NCBI GenBank assembly: GCA_035934555.1
Contig: DASYXT010000011.1
Span: 1-34,260 of the forward strand
DNA: 34,260 nt
From: DASYXT01 sp035934555
Lineage (GTDB): Bacteria; Verrucomicrobiota; Verrucomicrobiia; Limisphaerales; UBA8199
Direction of reading: 5' to 3'
The notes beneath the pieces are model-generated. The model was not told the DNA's origin. It did no database searches and saw only the letters and a list, made by a program, of their open reading frames with translations. A program made the translations under genes and the position numbers. Below are positions 16,487-24,133 of this stretch, piece by piece; position 1 is the stretch's first letter; the number at the start of each line of letters is the position of its first letter.

Positions 16487-16512
16487 TTGCTGCGGACTAA
16501 AGTCCGCGCTCC
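16487..16512 (-). repeat. REP-like palindrome, copy B (inverted)
   Basis: TTGCTGCGGACTAAAGTCCGC followed by GCTCC is the reverse complement of the copy A consensus, including asymmetric flanks (TTGCT on one side, GCTCC on the other). Copies A and B are 53 bp apart and inverted, as in BIME-type paired REP elements. They lie in the 273-bp space between the hemerythrin and oxidoreductase start codons. Confidence 0.8.
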
Positions 16513-16597
16513 GGCCCGCAGCTCCGACCCGCGGGCCGACCGGCGCTGGGCCACTTGGGTCTGGCCTGGCGGCGAGTGGCGGCTTAGAGTCGCTGGC

Positions 16598-17752
16598 ATG
16601 AGCACCGTTCGATTCGGCCTGATTGGGCTGGGCAATATCGGCAAGCATCATGCCTCTTACTTTGTCCAGGGCAAGGTGGCTAGAGCCGAATTGGTGGCGG
16701 TGTCGGATACGGTGCCGGCCAAGCTGGAGAAGTTCGCCGGGCTAAGGACTTTCACCGAGCCGCAGGAACTGCTCCGTTCCGGTCTGGTCGATGCGGTCAT
16801 TATCGCGACGCCGCATTACCAGCACACCACTTTGGGCATCGCGGCGCTGGAACAGGGGTTGCACGTGATGGTGGAAAAGCCGATTTCGGCGCACAAGGCG
16901 GATGCCGAGCGGCTTATCCGTGCCGCGCGCCGGCGGCGGGACCTGGTGTTTGCCGGCATGTTTCAACTGCGCGTTGAGCCGCGCTACCTCAAAATCCAGG
17001 AACTGCTGCAGCGCGGTGAATTGGGGCGCATCGTGCGGATGAGCTGGGTGATGACCGATTGGTTCCGGACAGAAGCCTATTACGCGAGCGGCGGCTGGCG
17101 GGCGACGTGGAAGGGAGAGGGCGGCGGCGTACTGCTCAACCAATGCCTGCACAACCTGGATGTGCTGCAATGGCTTTTGGGCATGCCGGCGCGAGTGCGG
17201 GGCTTTTGCCAACTGGGCCGGTTTCATGACATCGAGGTCGAAGACAGCGTTTCGGCTTACCTTGAGTTTGGTAACGGGGCAACGGGGCTATTTGCCGCCT
17301 CGACGGGCGAAGCGCCCGGCACAAACCGATTCGAACTGGCCGGCACGCGCGGCCGGTTGACGCTCGAAAATGATCAACTGCGATTCCTGCGCAATGGAAC
17401 GGATATGCTCGAGTTCAGCAAGACGGCCCCCTCGGGATTTGAAAAACCTGAGGTATCGGTGCTCGAGCTGCCATTCGGAAACGCAGAGAATCCGCACGCA
17501 GTGATGATGCAAAATTTCGTCGAAGCGATCCTGGACCGAAAGCCGTTAATTGCGCCGGGAGAGCAAGGCCTGCATTCGGTGGAGTTGGCTAATGCGATTC
17601 TGTTTTCATCGTTGCTCGACCACACGCTGGAGTTGCCGATGGACGGAGCGGCTTACGAGCAAAAGCTGACGGAACTGGTCGCGGGCTCGCAGGCAAAAAA
17701 GCAGGTGCGCGAGACAACGATGGACGATTTCGCCAAGTCGTTTCGGCGATAG
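16598..17752 (+). CDS. Gfo/Idh/MocA-family oxidoreductase
   Basis: A 384-residue NAD(P)-dependent sugar or polyol oxidoreductase. The N-terminal Rossmann fold has GLIGLGNIGKHH (7-18) as the nucleotide-binding glycines, and EKPIS (93-97) is the family's catalytic-lysine motif. 'GGGVLLNQCLHNLDVLQWLLG' supplies the active-site His at the start of the C-terminal alpha/beta domain. Substrate cannot be told; members act on inositols, hexuronates, amino-sugar nucleotides and others. There is no Tat or Sec signal, so it is cytoplasmic, unlike many planctomycete paralogs. ATG 16598 begins directly before the fold; the frame is open to 16433, but that stretch covers the repeat region. Confidence 0.9.
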   Translation: MSTVRFGLIGLGNIGKHHASYFVQGKVARAELVAVSDTVPAKLEKFAGLRTFTEPQELLRSGLVDAVIIATPHYQHTTLGIAALEQGLHVMVEKPISAHKADAERLIRAARRRRDLVFAGMFQLRVEPRYLKIQELLQRGELGRIVRMSWVMTDWFRTEAYYASGGWRATWKGEGGGVLLNQCLHNLDVLQWLLGMPARVRGFCQLGRFHDIEVEDSVSAYLEFGNGATGLFAASTGEAPGTNRFELAGTRGRLTLENDQLRFLRNGTDMLEFSKTAPSGFEKPEVSVLELPFGNAENPHAVMMQNFVEAILDRKPLIAPGEQGLHSVELANAILFSSLLDHTLELPMDGAAYEQKLTELVAGSQAKKQVRETTMDDFAKSFRR

Positions 17753-17943
17753 GTCTCGCGAAGGGTCAGGGAGTGCGGCAGCCCGCTGCCACTTCCAGGC
17801 CAAACCCGGTCCTGGCTCACGCGCTTACCGGGGATTCCCGGGGGCTATTCCCAGCCGGCCGCCGGGGGCAGGACCAGCGGTTGCTCCAATAGCGCTGTCG
17901 GGCCACTACAAGCATACTAGCCCAGCAGTGAAGCTAACCGGGC

Positions 17944-18510
17944 ATGATTATGAAGTTGCTGAATTTCGGAGGAAGGGGCGGGGGCGGCGCGAGTTCGTTG
18001 CTTGCATGGGAACCACGAACAAAAAAATTTCGCCTGGCTAACCCGGCCCCATGCATCAAACCGGAGAACCCACCGCAGGTGCTGGTCGTTGACGATGACC
18101 CGGTGATTCTCACCACGACCGCCAATCGGCTGAAGGCCGCGGGATACCAGGTGGCAACCGCTGTCGATGGGTCGGAGGCGATCAGCGCGGTGAGTTCGCA
18201 AAAGCCCCAATTCATCCTGGTGGATATCAATTTCCCGCCGGACATATCCAACGGCGGCGTGCCCTCCTGGGACGGCTTCCGGCTGATGTCGTGGCTGCGG
18301 GGGCTGGCCAATACCCGTGACGCCCGTTACATCGTGATCAGCGGCGACGACTCGGATGCGGCGCGACAACAGGCACGCAAGGCCGGAGCGGTTGCGTTTT
18401 TCCCCAAACCCATCAATCATCAGGAACTCCTGACGGTTTTCGAAAAGGAAACCGAACGCGGCGCCGGTCCGCCCCGGCGCTGGTGGACAGCTTTCTTCGA
18501 TCTGCTGTAA
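17944..18510 (+). CDS. Receiver-only response regulator with long post-Asp loop
   Basis: A 188-residue protein: a ~42-residue Gly-rich N-terminal extension, then one receiver domain and no DNA-binding domain. Acidic residues Asp50-52 (VVDDDP), phospho-acceptor Asp94 (LVDINFP), Ser133 (VISGDD) and Lys155 (FFPKPI) are all present. The loop after Asp94 is about ten residues longer than in CheY ('PPDISNGGVPSWDGF'). The regulator at 24134-24685 has the same DINFP wording and a similarly expanded loop, so the two are close paralogs. It may pass phosphate to, or bind, an unlinked partner. ATG 17944 or 17950 are both possible starts. It is convergent with the HAF-repeat gene. Confidence 0.88.
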   Translation: MIMKLLNFGGRGGGGASSLLAWEPRTKKFRLANPAPCIKPENPPQVLVVDDDPVILTTTANRLKAAGYQVATAVDGSEAISAVSSQKPQFILVDINFPPDISNGGVPSWDGFRLMSWLRGLANTRDARYIVISGDDSDAARQQARKAGAVAFFPKPINHQELLTVFEKETERGAGPPRRWWTAFFDLL

Positions 18511-18560
18511 GCGGACGTCCCGCCACCGCGCGGTTCTCATCATCGCGAGAGTCAATCAGC

Positions 18561-18590
18561 AGCCGCCGGCGGCCCGGGCCGCCGGCGCCT
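18561..18590. terminator. GC-rich palindrome between convergent genes
   Basis: A 22-bp perfect palindrome (18565-18586, GCCGGC-GGCCCGGGCC-GCCGGC) extends to 30 bp with one mismatched pair. It lies between the stop codons of the receiver gene (18510) and the HAF-repeat gene (18598). It would form a very stable hairpin on both strands. No T-tract follows on either strand, so it is at best a pausing or bidirectional RNA-end structure. Confidence 0.45.
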
Positions 18591-18597
18591 AATCATC

Positions 18598-20352
18598 TCA
18601 TCGCCTGCCGTCATGGTCGCCGGGTACAGTCACCACCACGCGGTTCGTCGTGGTATTACCTGAGGCATCGGTGGTGCCAACGACGATGGTGTAGTGGCGC
18701 GCTCGGCCGTGTTCGATCTTTGAGGCCGCCAGGCTGACAGTCAGCGGTCCGGTCAGGCGAATATCGCGCGCGGGCACAGTCTCATCACAGTTGACACAAA
18801 GAATCTGGCTGCTCGGCGCCGGGTCGCAGTTGTCCCGAGCCGAAACCGAAACCGTGACGGGGACGAGCCTGTGGTTGGGCGGTGTCAGCACCCTTGGCTC
18901 GGCGCGGACGCGTTGAACCACCGGCGGGACTGTATCGACGACGGCAACGTTGACATTGGCCTGCGAGGAAGCGCCGCACGGATCGGTGACCTGGAGAGTT
19001 ACCAGGTTCGTCCCCATGGGCAAGGAAAGTACCAGGGTCGAATTGGTACCGAGGACGGTTCCGGCAAGGCTCCATTGGTAAGTAAGTGCATCACCATCGG
19101 GGTCGAACGAAGCGGACCCATCGAGTAAGACCTGGGTGGCACATTGCACTACCTGGTCGGGTCCGGCGACAGCGACAGGCGCCTGGTTGGCCGGCGCAAT
19201 GTCCAGAATGAATGGCTCTGCGACACCATTGAGCGTACCCATGCCGACGACGCGCCCTGCATCATTAATAAATTGAGCGGTGTTCAATTCCCAGCCGGAA
19301 GCGCTGGGCAACAGCGAATTCAAGTCCACCAATTGTCCAGCCGCCCACATAAACGCATGGGAAGTCCCATCCGTCAGGATCGCATACCCTACCACCTGCC
19401 CCTTGCTGTTGATGGCCGCCGCATAGCCGGCCGTTCCCCCCAGTGTGCCAAGGTCGGTTAATTGTCCACTCGAATAAATAAATGGGTGGGTTTCTGCGTC
19501 ATTGGGGATCGTCGAGTTGCCAATCACCTGCCCGGCGGCATTGACGCTAAGCGCACAGGAATAGGTCCCGCCCAGAGTCCCGATATCGGTCGTGGCGCCG
19601 GCCGAATAAACGAAGCCGTGCGTTTGTCCGTTGGCCAGCGTGGAGGGCCCAACCACCACACCAGAGCTGTTGACGCTGAAGGCGGAGCTATAATTGCCGC
19701 CCAGAGTGCCAAGATCAGTCATGGTTCCGGCAGAATAGAGAAAAGCGTGGACGTCGCCGTTGCTGAGGGCGGATTCACCCGCCACCATGCCGGAAGCGTT
19801 CAGGTCGAAGGGGAAGCTGTACTGGCCGCCCAGGGAGCCCAGGCTAAGCAGTTGGCCGCCGGTATACAGGAACGCCCCCAGGGCCGCATCGCCCGCGGTA
19901 TAGGAACCGCCTGCTACTTGCCCGGCATCATTGAGCGCGGTTGGAGTGCTATAGGTGCCGCCCAACGTTCCGAGGTCTGCGAAGCCGTTTGAGTCTGATA
20001 GAAAGGAATGAAATTCGTAGTCGCTCAGGTAGGAGGCACCTGCAACAGCCCCGTTGCTGTTGATCGCCAAACCCTCGCTCACAGGGCCGCCCAACGTACC
20101 AAGGTCGGCTACGACTCCAGCGCCGTAGAGAAAGGCGTGTGGGTTTGCATTGCCTACAGGATAAAAATAACCCGTCAACTGTCCGGCGGCATTCAAGGCG
20201 GTAACCTGAAAGCCCGAGCCCAGTTCGCCTGGCAGGTTGGTCACAACCACCGAACCGGTGGTGGAGCAGGCGCAGGCCGGTAACTCGGCCACGCACAGCC
20301 AGGAGCAGCTCAATATCAACGGGGTGCTATAACGAAGGCAGGAGGAATTCAT
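18598..20352 (-). CDS. Secreted HAF-repeat protein with PKD-like domain
   Basis: A 585-residue exported surface protein. A signal peptide (1-28, core TPLILSCSWLCVA) is followed by at least six ~45-residue HAF-type repeats (about 35-405). Each is built on 'DLGTLGG.yS.a..iN..GqvvG.s....g..HaFly..G', and the array ends in 'LVDLNSLLPSASGWEL', the usual last unit. A PKD-like domain follows (about 420-495; 'AVAGPDQVVQCATQVLLDGSASFDPDGD' region), then a beta domain with 'VLTPPNHRLVPVTV' and 'TDASGN' close to HYR-like modules. Biological role is unknown. ATG 20352 has AAGGG eight bases upstream and is preferred over ATG 20358. There is no PEP-CTERM, LPXTG or similar anchor at the C-terminus. Confidence 0.85.
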   Translation of the reverse strand: MNSSCLRYSTPLILSCSWLCVAELPACACSTTGSVVVTNLPGELGSGFQVTALNAAGQLTGYFYPVGNANPHAFLYGAGVVADLGTLGGPVSEGLAINSNGAVAGASYLSDYEFHSFLSDSNGFADLGTLGGTYSTPTALNDAGQVAGGSYTAGDAALGAFLYTGGQLLSLGSLGGQYSFPFDLNASGMVAGESALSNGDVHAFLYSAGTMTDLGTLGGNYSSAFSVNSSGVVVGPSTLANGQTHGFVYSAGATTDIGTLGGTYSCALSVNAAGQVIGNSTIPNDAETHPFIYSSGQLTDLGTLGGTAGYAAAINSKGQVVGYAILTDGTSHAFMWAAGQLVDLNSLLPSASGWELNTAQFINDAGRVVGMGTLNGVAEPFILDIAPANQAPVAVAGPDQVVQCATQVLLDGSASFDPDGDALTYQWSLAGTVLGTNSTLVLSLPMGTNLVTLQVTDPCGASSQANVNVAVVDTVPPVVQRVRAEPRVLTPPNHRLVPVTVSVSARDNCDPAPSSQILCVNCDETVPARDIRLTGPLTVSLAASKIEHGRARHYTIVVGTTDASGNTTTNRVVVTVPGDHDGRR

Positions 20353-20478
20353 TCTCATAACCCTTTTGCATGCTGTCTTAATTCTAACCGCGTGCCAATA
20401 GTGTGAGAGCACGCCTCGGGCCAAGTACGGAAATGAGAATGACAGCAGTACGGAAGTGGGGCAGCAGCCAGTATCCAG

Positions 20479-20515
20479 AAAAAAGAGAAGGGGCGTTCCA
20501 GCGGAGGAACGCCCC
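20479..20515 (-). terminator. Intrinsic terminator of the first pilin operon
   Basis: A perfect 10-bp stem, GGGGCGTTCC (20490-20499) and GGAACGCCCC (20506-20515), with a 6-base loop. On the minus strand the stem is followed by CTTCTCTTTTTTC. It lies 41 bases past the stop of the PilX-like gene at 20557 and upstream of the HAF-repeat gene, so it separates the two transcripts. Confidence 0.85.
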
Positions 20516-20556
20516 AAAGGCGGTATGAAAGACCAACAACGCTTCCGCCTTAAAGC

Positions 20557-22254
20557 TTACTTCACTTCATTCCAGGAACTGATCAGGAACCGCCCGTTCA
20601 GAGCGTAGTTCTGCAACGACTCATCATAGTGGAAGCTGAAATGACCGTTCATGGTGCAGGAGTTGACCATGAGCGAGCCGCAGAAGTCGTCGTTGCTACT
20701 GCCGCCGCCATTCATCGCTATGTTCGCGTTCGGGGCAATGAAAACGCCGGTGAATTGGCCGTTGCCGTTAAATGAGAATGAAGTCACACTGGGCGGACAG
20801 AATACGATGAGGCTGTCGGCGCCGCCGTTGGGATTGACGTAACCATTTCCGCTGATCGAAGCGGAGGTCACGCTGGAATTGCCGGCGTAAATCAGCAGGG
20901 ACGCTCCCTGTGCCCAGGTGATTTTTTCGCTGCCCGTCAGTCCGTTCGGCAGAGCCAGCACGATATTGTTTCCGACCACGATGTTACTGCCCGATAGGCT
21001 GCTGCAGACGAAACAATTGGTAACGCCGGTGGTGCCGGTGCCCAACGTGTAGGGATTGGTCAGACTGCCGTTCCCGCCGGGGGATGTGCAGCCGTTGCCA
21101 TACAGAATGTGGTCGTATCGGTTGGTTGAGTAATACGAAAAAGTCTGGTTGAACGTGTAAGAATAGCCGGTGATGGGCGTGTAAGTATAAGACTTCGAGC
21201 CGTTATTATTGTTGGTGATGATGCTGCAGCAGGGAACCAAGGGCGGCGTGAAGCTGCTCATAGGGGTGCCGCAAACCGGGGTGACGGGGCCAGCCGGCGC
21301 CGGGTTAGGGTAGGCGACGGAGTTGGTGGCATAGGACACGCTGTAATTGGAAACGATCAGGACGTACCCCGGCCCGAGCGGAGGCAGGTAGCTGGCGGTG
21401 TTAGGGTAGGTCGTGTCCGGGAAGGTAAAGTTCGCATCGGGTTTGATGTAACCGGCGCTAATGGCGCTGGCGACCGTGGTGGCCTGCGCGCCATGCGGAC
21501 CGACCCCGCCTTGCGAGCCAATGGTTACCGGGCAATTCGGCCCGGTGTGGACCACGCCATAAATATTGGCGTTGCCAACGCTGACCGTTCCGTTGGTAAT
21601 GCCGCCGTTGGTGCCGATATCACCATGGTTGCCGGAGTAAATGCTGGAATTGTATTTGCCGTGGCTGTCGCTTTTTACCCCCGGCATGGTGGAATCGAAG
21701 CTGTCGGTGTAAACGCCGTTGCCTTTGAGGTCAATAGAGGTCTTGACGGCCAGGGCGGCGGTAAACAGGTTGGCTTTTGCACAGGTGACCTGGACGGCGC
21801 GGGAGACCGGGGTCGAGGCCGTGGTGCCGTTAACGCCGACGGCGGCGAAGAAGCTGGAGGAAAAATTGCGGGCGTATCTGGGGATGGTGATGACATAGGA
21901 GCGGCAAACCACCGTCGGATTCATCAGATTGGTAGTATAGATGCTGGCCTGATAGCTGTTGCCGTCGGGGAACGTGTTACTGCGGTAGTAGCAGGAACCG
22001 TCATAAGCCCAACCATCGCCGGAGAGATTCGGGTAATTCGGATTGGAGTTGATCTCCTCGAGGCCGTCCTCGATACCGGCTTCGCTGATGCTGATGGCCA
22101 TGTTCCACACCTGAGACCTGGCGCTCAGATAGCTTTGCTGATCGATCAGCGACAGATAGTACATGACGAACATGCTGAGGATGGAGCAGATGACCAGGGT
22201 CGTCAGCAATGCGCTGGCCAGTTCCTTAGGTTTGCGGATGATGCCGATTTTCAT
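20557..22254 (-). CDS. PilX/DUF7305-like pilus-associated protein, cluster 1
   Basis: A 565-residue envelope protein. One N-terminal hydrophobic helix (about 12-37, ALLTTLVICSILSMFVMYYL) is followed by 'LSARSQVWNMAISISEAGIEDGLEEIN', the arrangement of PilX/PilW-type minor pilins. There is no clear prepilin peptidase site. The passenger is Ser/Thr/Gly/Asn-rich beta sequence with 'GNGVYTDSFDS', 'GNANIYG', 'FTGVFIAPNANIAMNGGG' and 'MNGHFSFHYDESL', recognisable as DUF7305-like. The same wording recurs in the two proteins at 24782 and 26051. It probably sits at a pilus or pseudopilus tip or on the surface as an adhesin (inferred). It is the last gene of a three-gene operon, with 3 bp after the PilW-like gene, and is followed by an intrinsic terminator. 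Confidence 0.7.
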   Translation of the reverse strand: MKIGIIRKPKELASALLTTLVICSILSMFVMYYLSLIDQQSYLSARSQVWNMAISISEAGIEDGLEEINSNPNYPNLSGDGWAYDGSCYYRSNTFPDGNSYQASIYTTNLMNPTVVCRSYVITIPRYARNFSSSFFAAVGVNGTTASTPVSRAVQVTCAKANLFTAALAVKTSIDLKGNGVYTDSFDSTMPGVKSDSHGKYNSSIYSGNHGDIGTNGGITNGTVSVGNANIYGVVHTGPNCPVTIGSQGGVGPHGAQATTVASAISAGYIKPDANFTFPDTTYPNTASYLPPLGPGYVLIVSNYSVSYATNSVAYPNPAPAGPVTPVCGTPMSSFTPPLVPCCSIITNNNNGSKSYTYTPITGYSYTFNQTFSYYSTNRYDHILYGNGCTSPGGNGSLTNPYTLGTGTTGVTNCFVCSSLSGSNIVVGNNIVLALPNGLTGSEKITWAQGASLLIYAGNSSVTSASISGNGYVNPNGGADSLIVFCPPSVTSFSFNGNGQFTGVFIAPNANIAMNGGGSSNDDFCGSLMVNSCTMNGHFSFHYDESLQNYALNGRFLISSWNEVK

Positions 22255-22257
22255 AAC

Positions 22258-22833
22258 TTAACTACCTTGTTGTTTCCGAATTACAATTCTTGCAGTTTGA
22301 ATATCTTCGCTATTGACCAAAGCGGTGGGGCAGATGGACATGGCGGTTTTCCAGGTGAGCTGGACCACCTTGACGGTGCTCTGCCAGTTGGTGCCCATGT
22401 CAACGGGATAAACGTCGAAGGTGCCGTTGGTCGGTGGGCGCATGTATAGCCCGAAGCTCAGAAGGTTGCAGTTGGTCAGCAGCACTTTGAAGGACCCGTC
22501 GCTGGCAGTGCGGCGGACCTGCTGGTGGGCGGCGTCAAAAGTGTAGCTGACGGTAAGGCCGGCGCCGTTCACCATGGTGAGACTGCTGGAGGTAGAGTTG
22601 CTGCTGTAGCCGGTGATTTGCTGCGCCTGCCGGATTTCGTAGGTGACTTGGTCCATGGCCTGGCGGTTGTACTGATCGAGCACCGCGTAATTGGCCAGGG
22701 CAGCGTAGCTGCGGACACTGAATAGAAAGATGGAGGCCAGGGCGAGGCTGCTGATGCCAAACACTCCCACCGCCAGCATCATTTCGAGGAGCGTCCAGGC
22801 GCGAGCGGGCTGACTGGCGGGTTTAATATACAT
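22258..22833 (-). CDS. Prepilin-like protein (PilW/GspJ type), cluster 1
   Basis: A 191-residue protein with a class III prepilin N-terminus: a short leader ending 'PARA', then 'WTLLEMMLAVGVFGISSLALASIFLF' as methylation-type segment plus hydrophobic helix, with Glu at +5. The residue before the predicted cleavage site is Ala and not the usual Gly. The C-terminal part ('RQAMDQVTYEIRQAQQITGYSS', 'VVQLTWKTAM', 'NSEDIQTARIVIRKQ') is the PilW/GspJ-type layout, with 'Q.....EIRQA' as the usual post-helix motif. It is probably a minor pilin or pseudopilin that primes fibre assembly. It overlaps the upstream PilV-like gene by 11 bp and is 3 bp before the PilX-like gene. Confidence 0.8.
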   Translation of the reverse strand: MYIKPASQPARAWTLLEMMLAVGVFGISSLALASIFLFSVRSYAALANYAVLDQYNRQAMDQVTYEIRQAQQITGYSSNSTSSSLTMVNGAGLTVSYTFDAAHQQVRRTASDGSFKVLLTNCNLLSFGLYMRPPTNGTFDVYPVDMGTNWQSTVKVVQLTWKTAMSICPTALVNSEDIQTARIVIRKQQGS

Positions 22834-23347
22834 AATTCTGCAGGCCGTCCTTCGCCACGTAGGTACTCATGGAACGGTTGTGGCTGATGCGGCCGGCGGT
22901 GGTCCACCGGAGAGTGACGGTGAACTCCCGCATATTGGTGGAGTACGTCGAAGAGAAATTGACGTTGCTGACGGTCATCGAGCCATAATAGATGGCGCCC
23001 TGCCGGTTACTTGCACCCTGGGGGTCGTAATAGTCAGTGAAAGTTGTGGGCACGAAGCCGTTGGAGGTCACCTCGGACCAGTTATAAAGGCGGATGGTTT
23101 CCAGCTTTTCGAGCATGATCTGGGTGGCGCGCGCGTTTTCACGAGCCAAACCCATCATGAACATGCCGTAATTGATTGAACTGATGATCCCGCCCCCCAT
23201 CACCCCCAGGATCGCCACCGCCATCACGACCTCGACCAGCGTGCCGCCCTTTTGGCCCAACCCAAAACGGCGGCGCATTTTCGCAAGCAAGCTCTGGCTG
23301 GATTTACCTCCCGCGCGCTGCCGGCTCTCTGCTGGTCCAATTTTCAT
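22823..23347 (-). CDS. Prepilin-like protein (PilV/GspI type), cluster 1
   Basis: About 174 residues from ATG 23347; a GTG at 23353 would add two. It has a long basic leader ending in 'QKG', then a prepilin segment 'GTLVEVVMAVAILGVMGGGI' with cleavage Gly and Glu at +5. The globular part has 'ARATQIMLEKLETIRLYNWSEV', the helix-plus-'leatRl..W' layout common in PilV/GspI-like proteins of this phylum, and ends 'VAKDGLQNYVY'. The paralog at 27963 ends almost the same ('VARYGLQNYVW'). It is the first gene of the operon; a strong sigma-54-like promoter lies 69-86 bases upstream. Confidence 0.8.
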   Translation of the reverse strand: MKIGPAESRQRAGGKSSQSLLAKMRRRFGLGQKGGTLVEVVMAVAILGVMGGGIISSINYGMFMMGLARENARATQIMLEKLETIRLYNWSEVTSNGFVPTTFTDYYDPQGASNRQGAIYYGSMTVSNVNFSSTYSTNMREFTVTLRWTTAGRISHNRSMSTYVAKDGLQNYVY

Positions 23348-23415
23348 CTTCACTGCAAACCCAAAACTGCATTTACAATGTTGGCCGCGTGCGCCAATTA
23401 CTGTCGGGACCTACC

Positions 23416-23433
23416 TAGCAACTAGCTTGCCAA
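23416..23433 (-). promoter_or_regulatory. Sigma-54 (-24/-12) promoter of pilin cluster 1
   Basis: On the minus strand the sequence reads TTGGCAAG-CTAG-TTGCTA. Against the consensus YTGGCACG-N4-TTGCW it differs at one specified position, and it has the required GG and GC separated by exactly ten bases. The predicted transcription start is near 23406, giving a leader of about 60 bases to ATG 23347. Type IV pilin genes are sigma-54 dependent in several bacteria, and an NtrC-type activator is encoded at 13377-14816. Confidence 0.6.
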
Positions 23434-23515
23434 CTCCGTATTTCCCCGGACCCACCAGAATTCAAGCAAATCCCTCAAGTCTGGCTTGGGGGAGGATCGA
23501 GCCGCAGCCATAACC

Positions 23516-23563
23516 GGACAGGGGATGTCCAGTTTGTGGACAGGACCTGAAATGGCCGGGACA
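23516..23563. promoter_or_regulatory. GGACA/TGTCC repeat cluster, candidate enhancer
   Basis: Two overlapping perfect inverted repeats, GGACA-N5-TGTCC (23516-23530) and TGTCCA-N5-TGGACA (23526-23542), plus a further GGACA at 23559-23563. They lie about 85-130 bases upstream of the sigma-54-like promoter of pilin cluster 1, the usual distance of NtrC-family enhancers, and upstream of the divergent regulator pair. A GGACA-N4-TGTCT site (28564-28577) lies upstream of pilin cluster 2. Apart from these and the promoter elements, the 358-bp region 23348-23705 shows nothing. Confidence 0.4.
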
Positions 23564-23635
23564 TCAGCCGACCCACCGACCGCACAAATCAACTATTAAC
23601 CGCATGGTTGGATTTGTGCGGGAGAGCTGGGAAAC

Positions 23636-23653
23636 TTGGTGCTCGGAATGCTT
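23636..23653 (+). promoter_or_regulatory. Weak sigma-54-like site before the regulator pair
   Basis: TTGGTGCTCGGAATGCTT has GG and GC ten bases apart, with TTGG and ATGCT matching, but lacks the CACG part of the -24 element. It is 52 bases before ATG 23706 and would suit the regulator operon. GC-rich sequence gives such matches by chance. Confidence 0.2.
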
Positions 23654-23705
23654 CTTGGCCGGGAAGTGCCAACGCCAGCTTGGCAATGGCGGCAAGTTCA
23701 GCACC

Positions 23706-24131
23706 ATGAGCAATAGTAGAACAATAGAGCAGAAAAGCGAACCGGCAGCCAGGCTCCAGCCGCGAGTGTTGTTTGTTGATGATGACACCTCGCTGTGCGA
23801 AATGCTTTCGCTTTATTTCCAGCATTTCGGGATGAAAGTGACGACCACCGGGCGGCCATGGCATGCCATCGAATTATTGAACCAGGTTTCGTTCGATGCG
23901 GTAGTGCTGGATTTGAACCTTGCGGGAGAGGACGGGTTGGAGGTGCTGCGCTTTGCGAAGGGGCGCTTTCCGTTCCTGCCGGTGATCGTGTTCACCGGGC
24001 TGGATGTGGATGAAACCCTGGTAAAGCGCTGCCTGGCCAACCGCGCGGATGGTTTCATGCGCAAAACCGCAGGCCTGGGAACCTTGCTGGCTGAGGTGCG
24101 ACGTCACGTGCCTGAATCGATCACCACCTAA
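23706..24131 (+). CDS. Single-domain response regulator
   Basis: A 141-residue receiver-only protein. Asp25-27 (FVDDDT), phospho-acceptor Asp69 (VVLDLNLAGEDGLEVL), Thr97 (IVFTGLD) and Lys120 are present. Thr follows the Lys in place of the usual Pro ('FMRKTAGL'). There is no output domain, so it must work by protein contact or in a phosphorelay. The start ATG 23706 (MSNSRTIEQ) is preferred to the upstream frame at 23604, which is not receiver-like. The gene is two bases before the next receiver gene and is surely cotranscribed with it. Both lie on the plus strand between two minus-strand pilin operons. Confidence 0.88.
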   Translation: MSNSRTIEQKSEPAARLQPRVLFVDDDTSLCEMLSLYFQHFGMKVTTTGRPWHAIELLNQVSFDAVVLDLNLAGEDGLEVLRFAKGRFPFLPVIVFTGLDVDETLVKRCLANRADGFMRKTAGLGTLLAEVRRHVPESITT

Positions 24132-24133
24132 CT

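Noticed and set aside
20353..20420. A sigma-54-like site before the HAF-repeat gene (minus-strand TTGGCACG-CGGT-TAGA)
   Set aside because: The -24 half is perfect, but the invariant GC of the -12 half is missing at the required spacing.
21493..22449. A 318-codon plus-strand frame across the PilX- and PilW-like genes
   Set aside because: It is an antisense shadow; its Gly/Ala/Val/Asp-rich composition mirrors Asn/Thr/Ser-rich sense codons, and it crosses a gene boundary.
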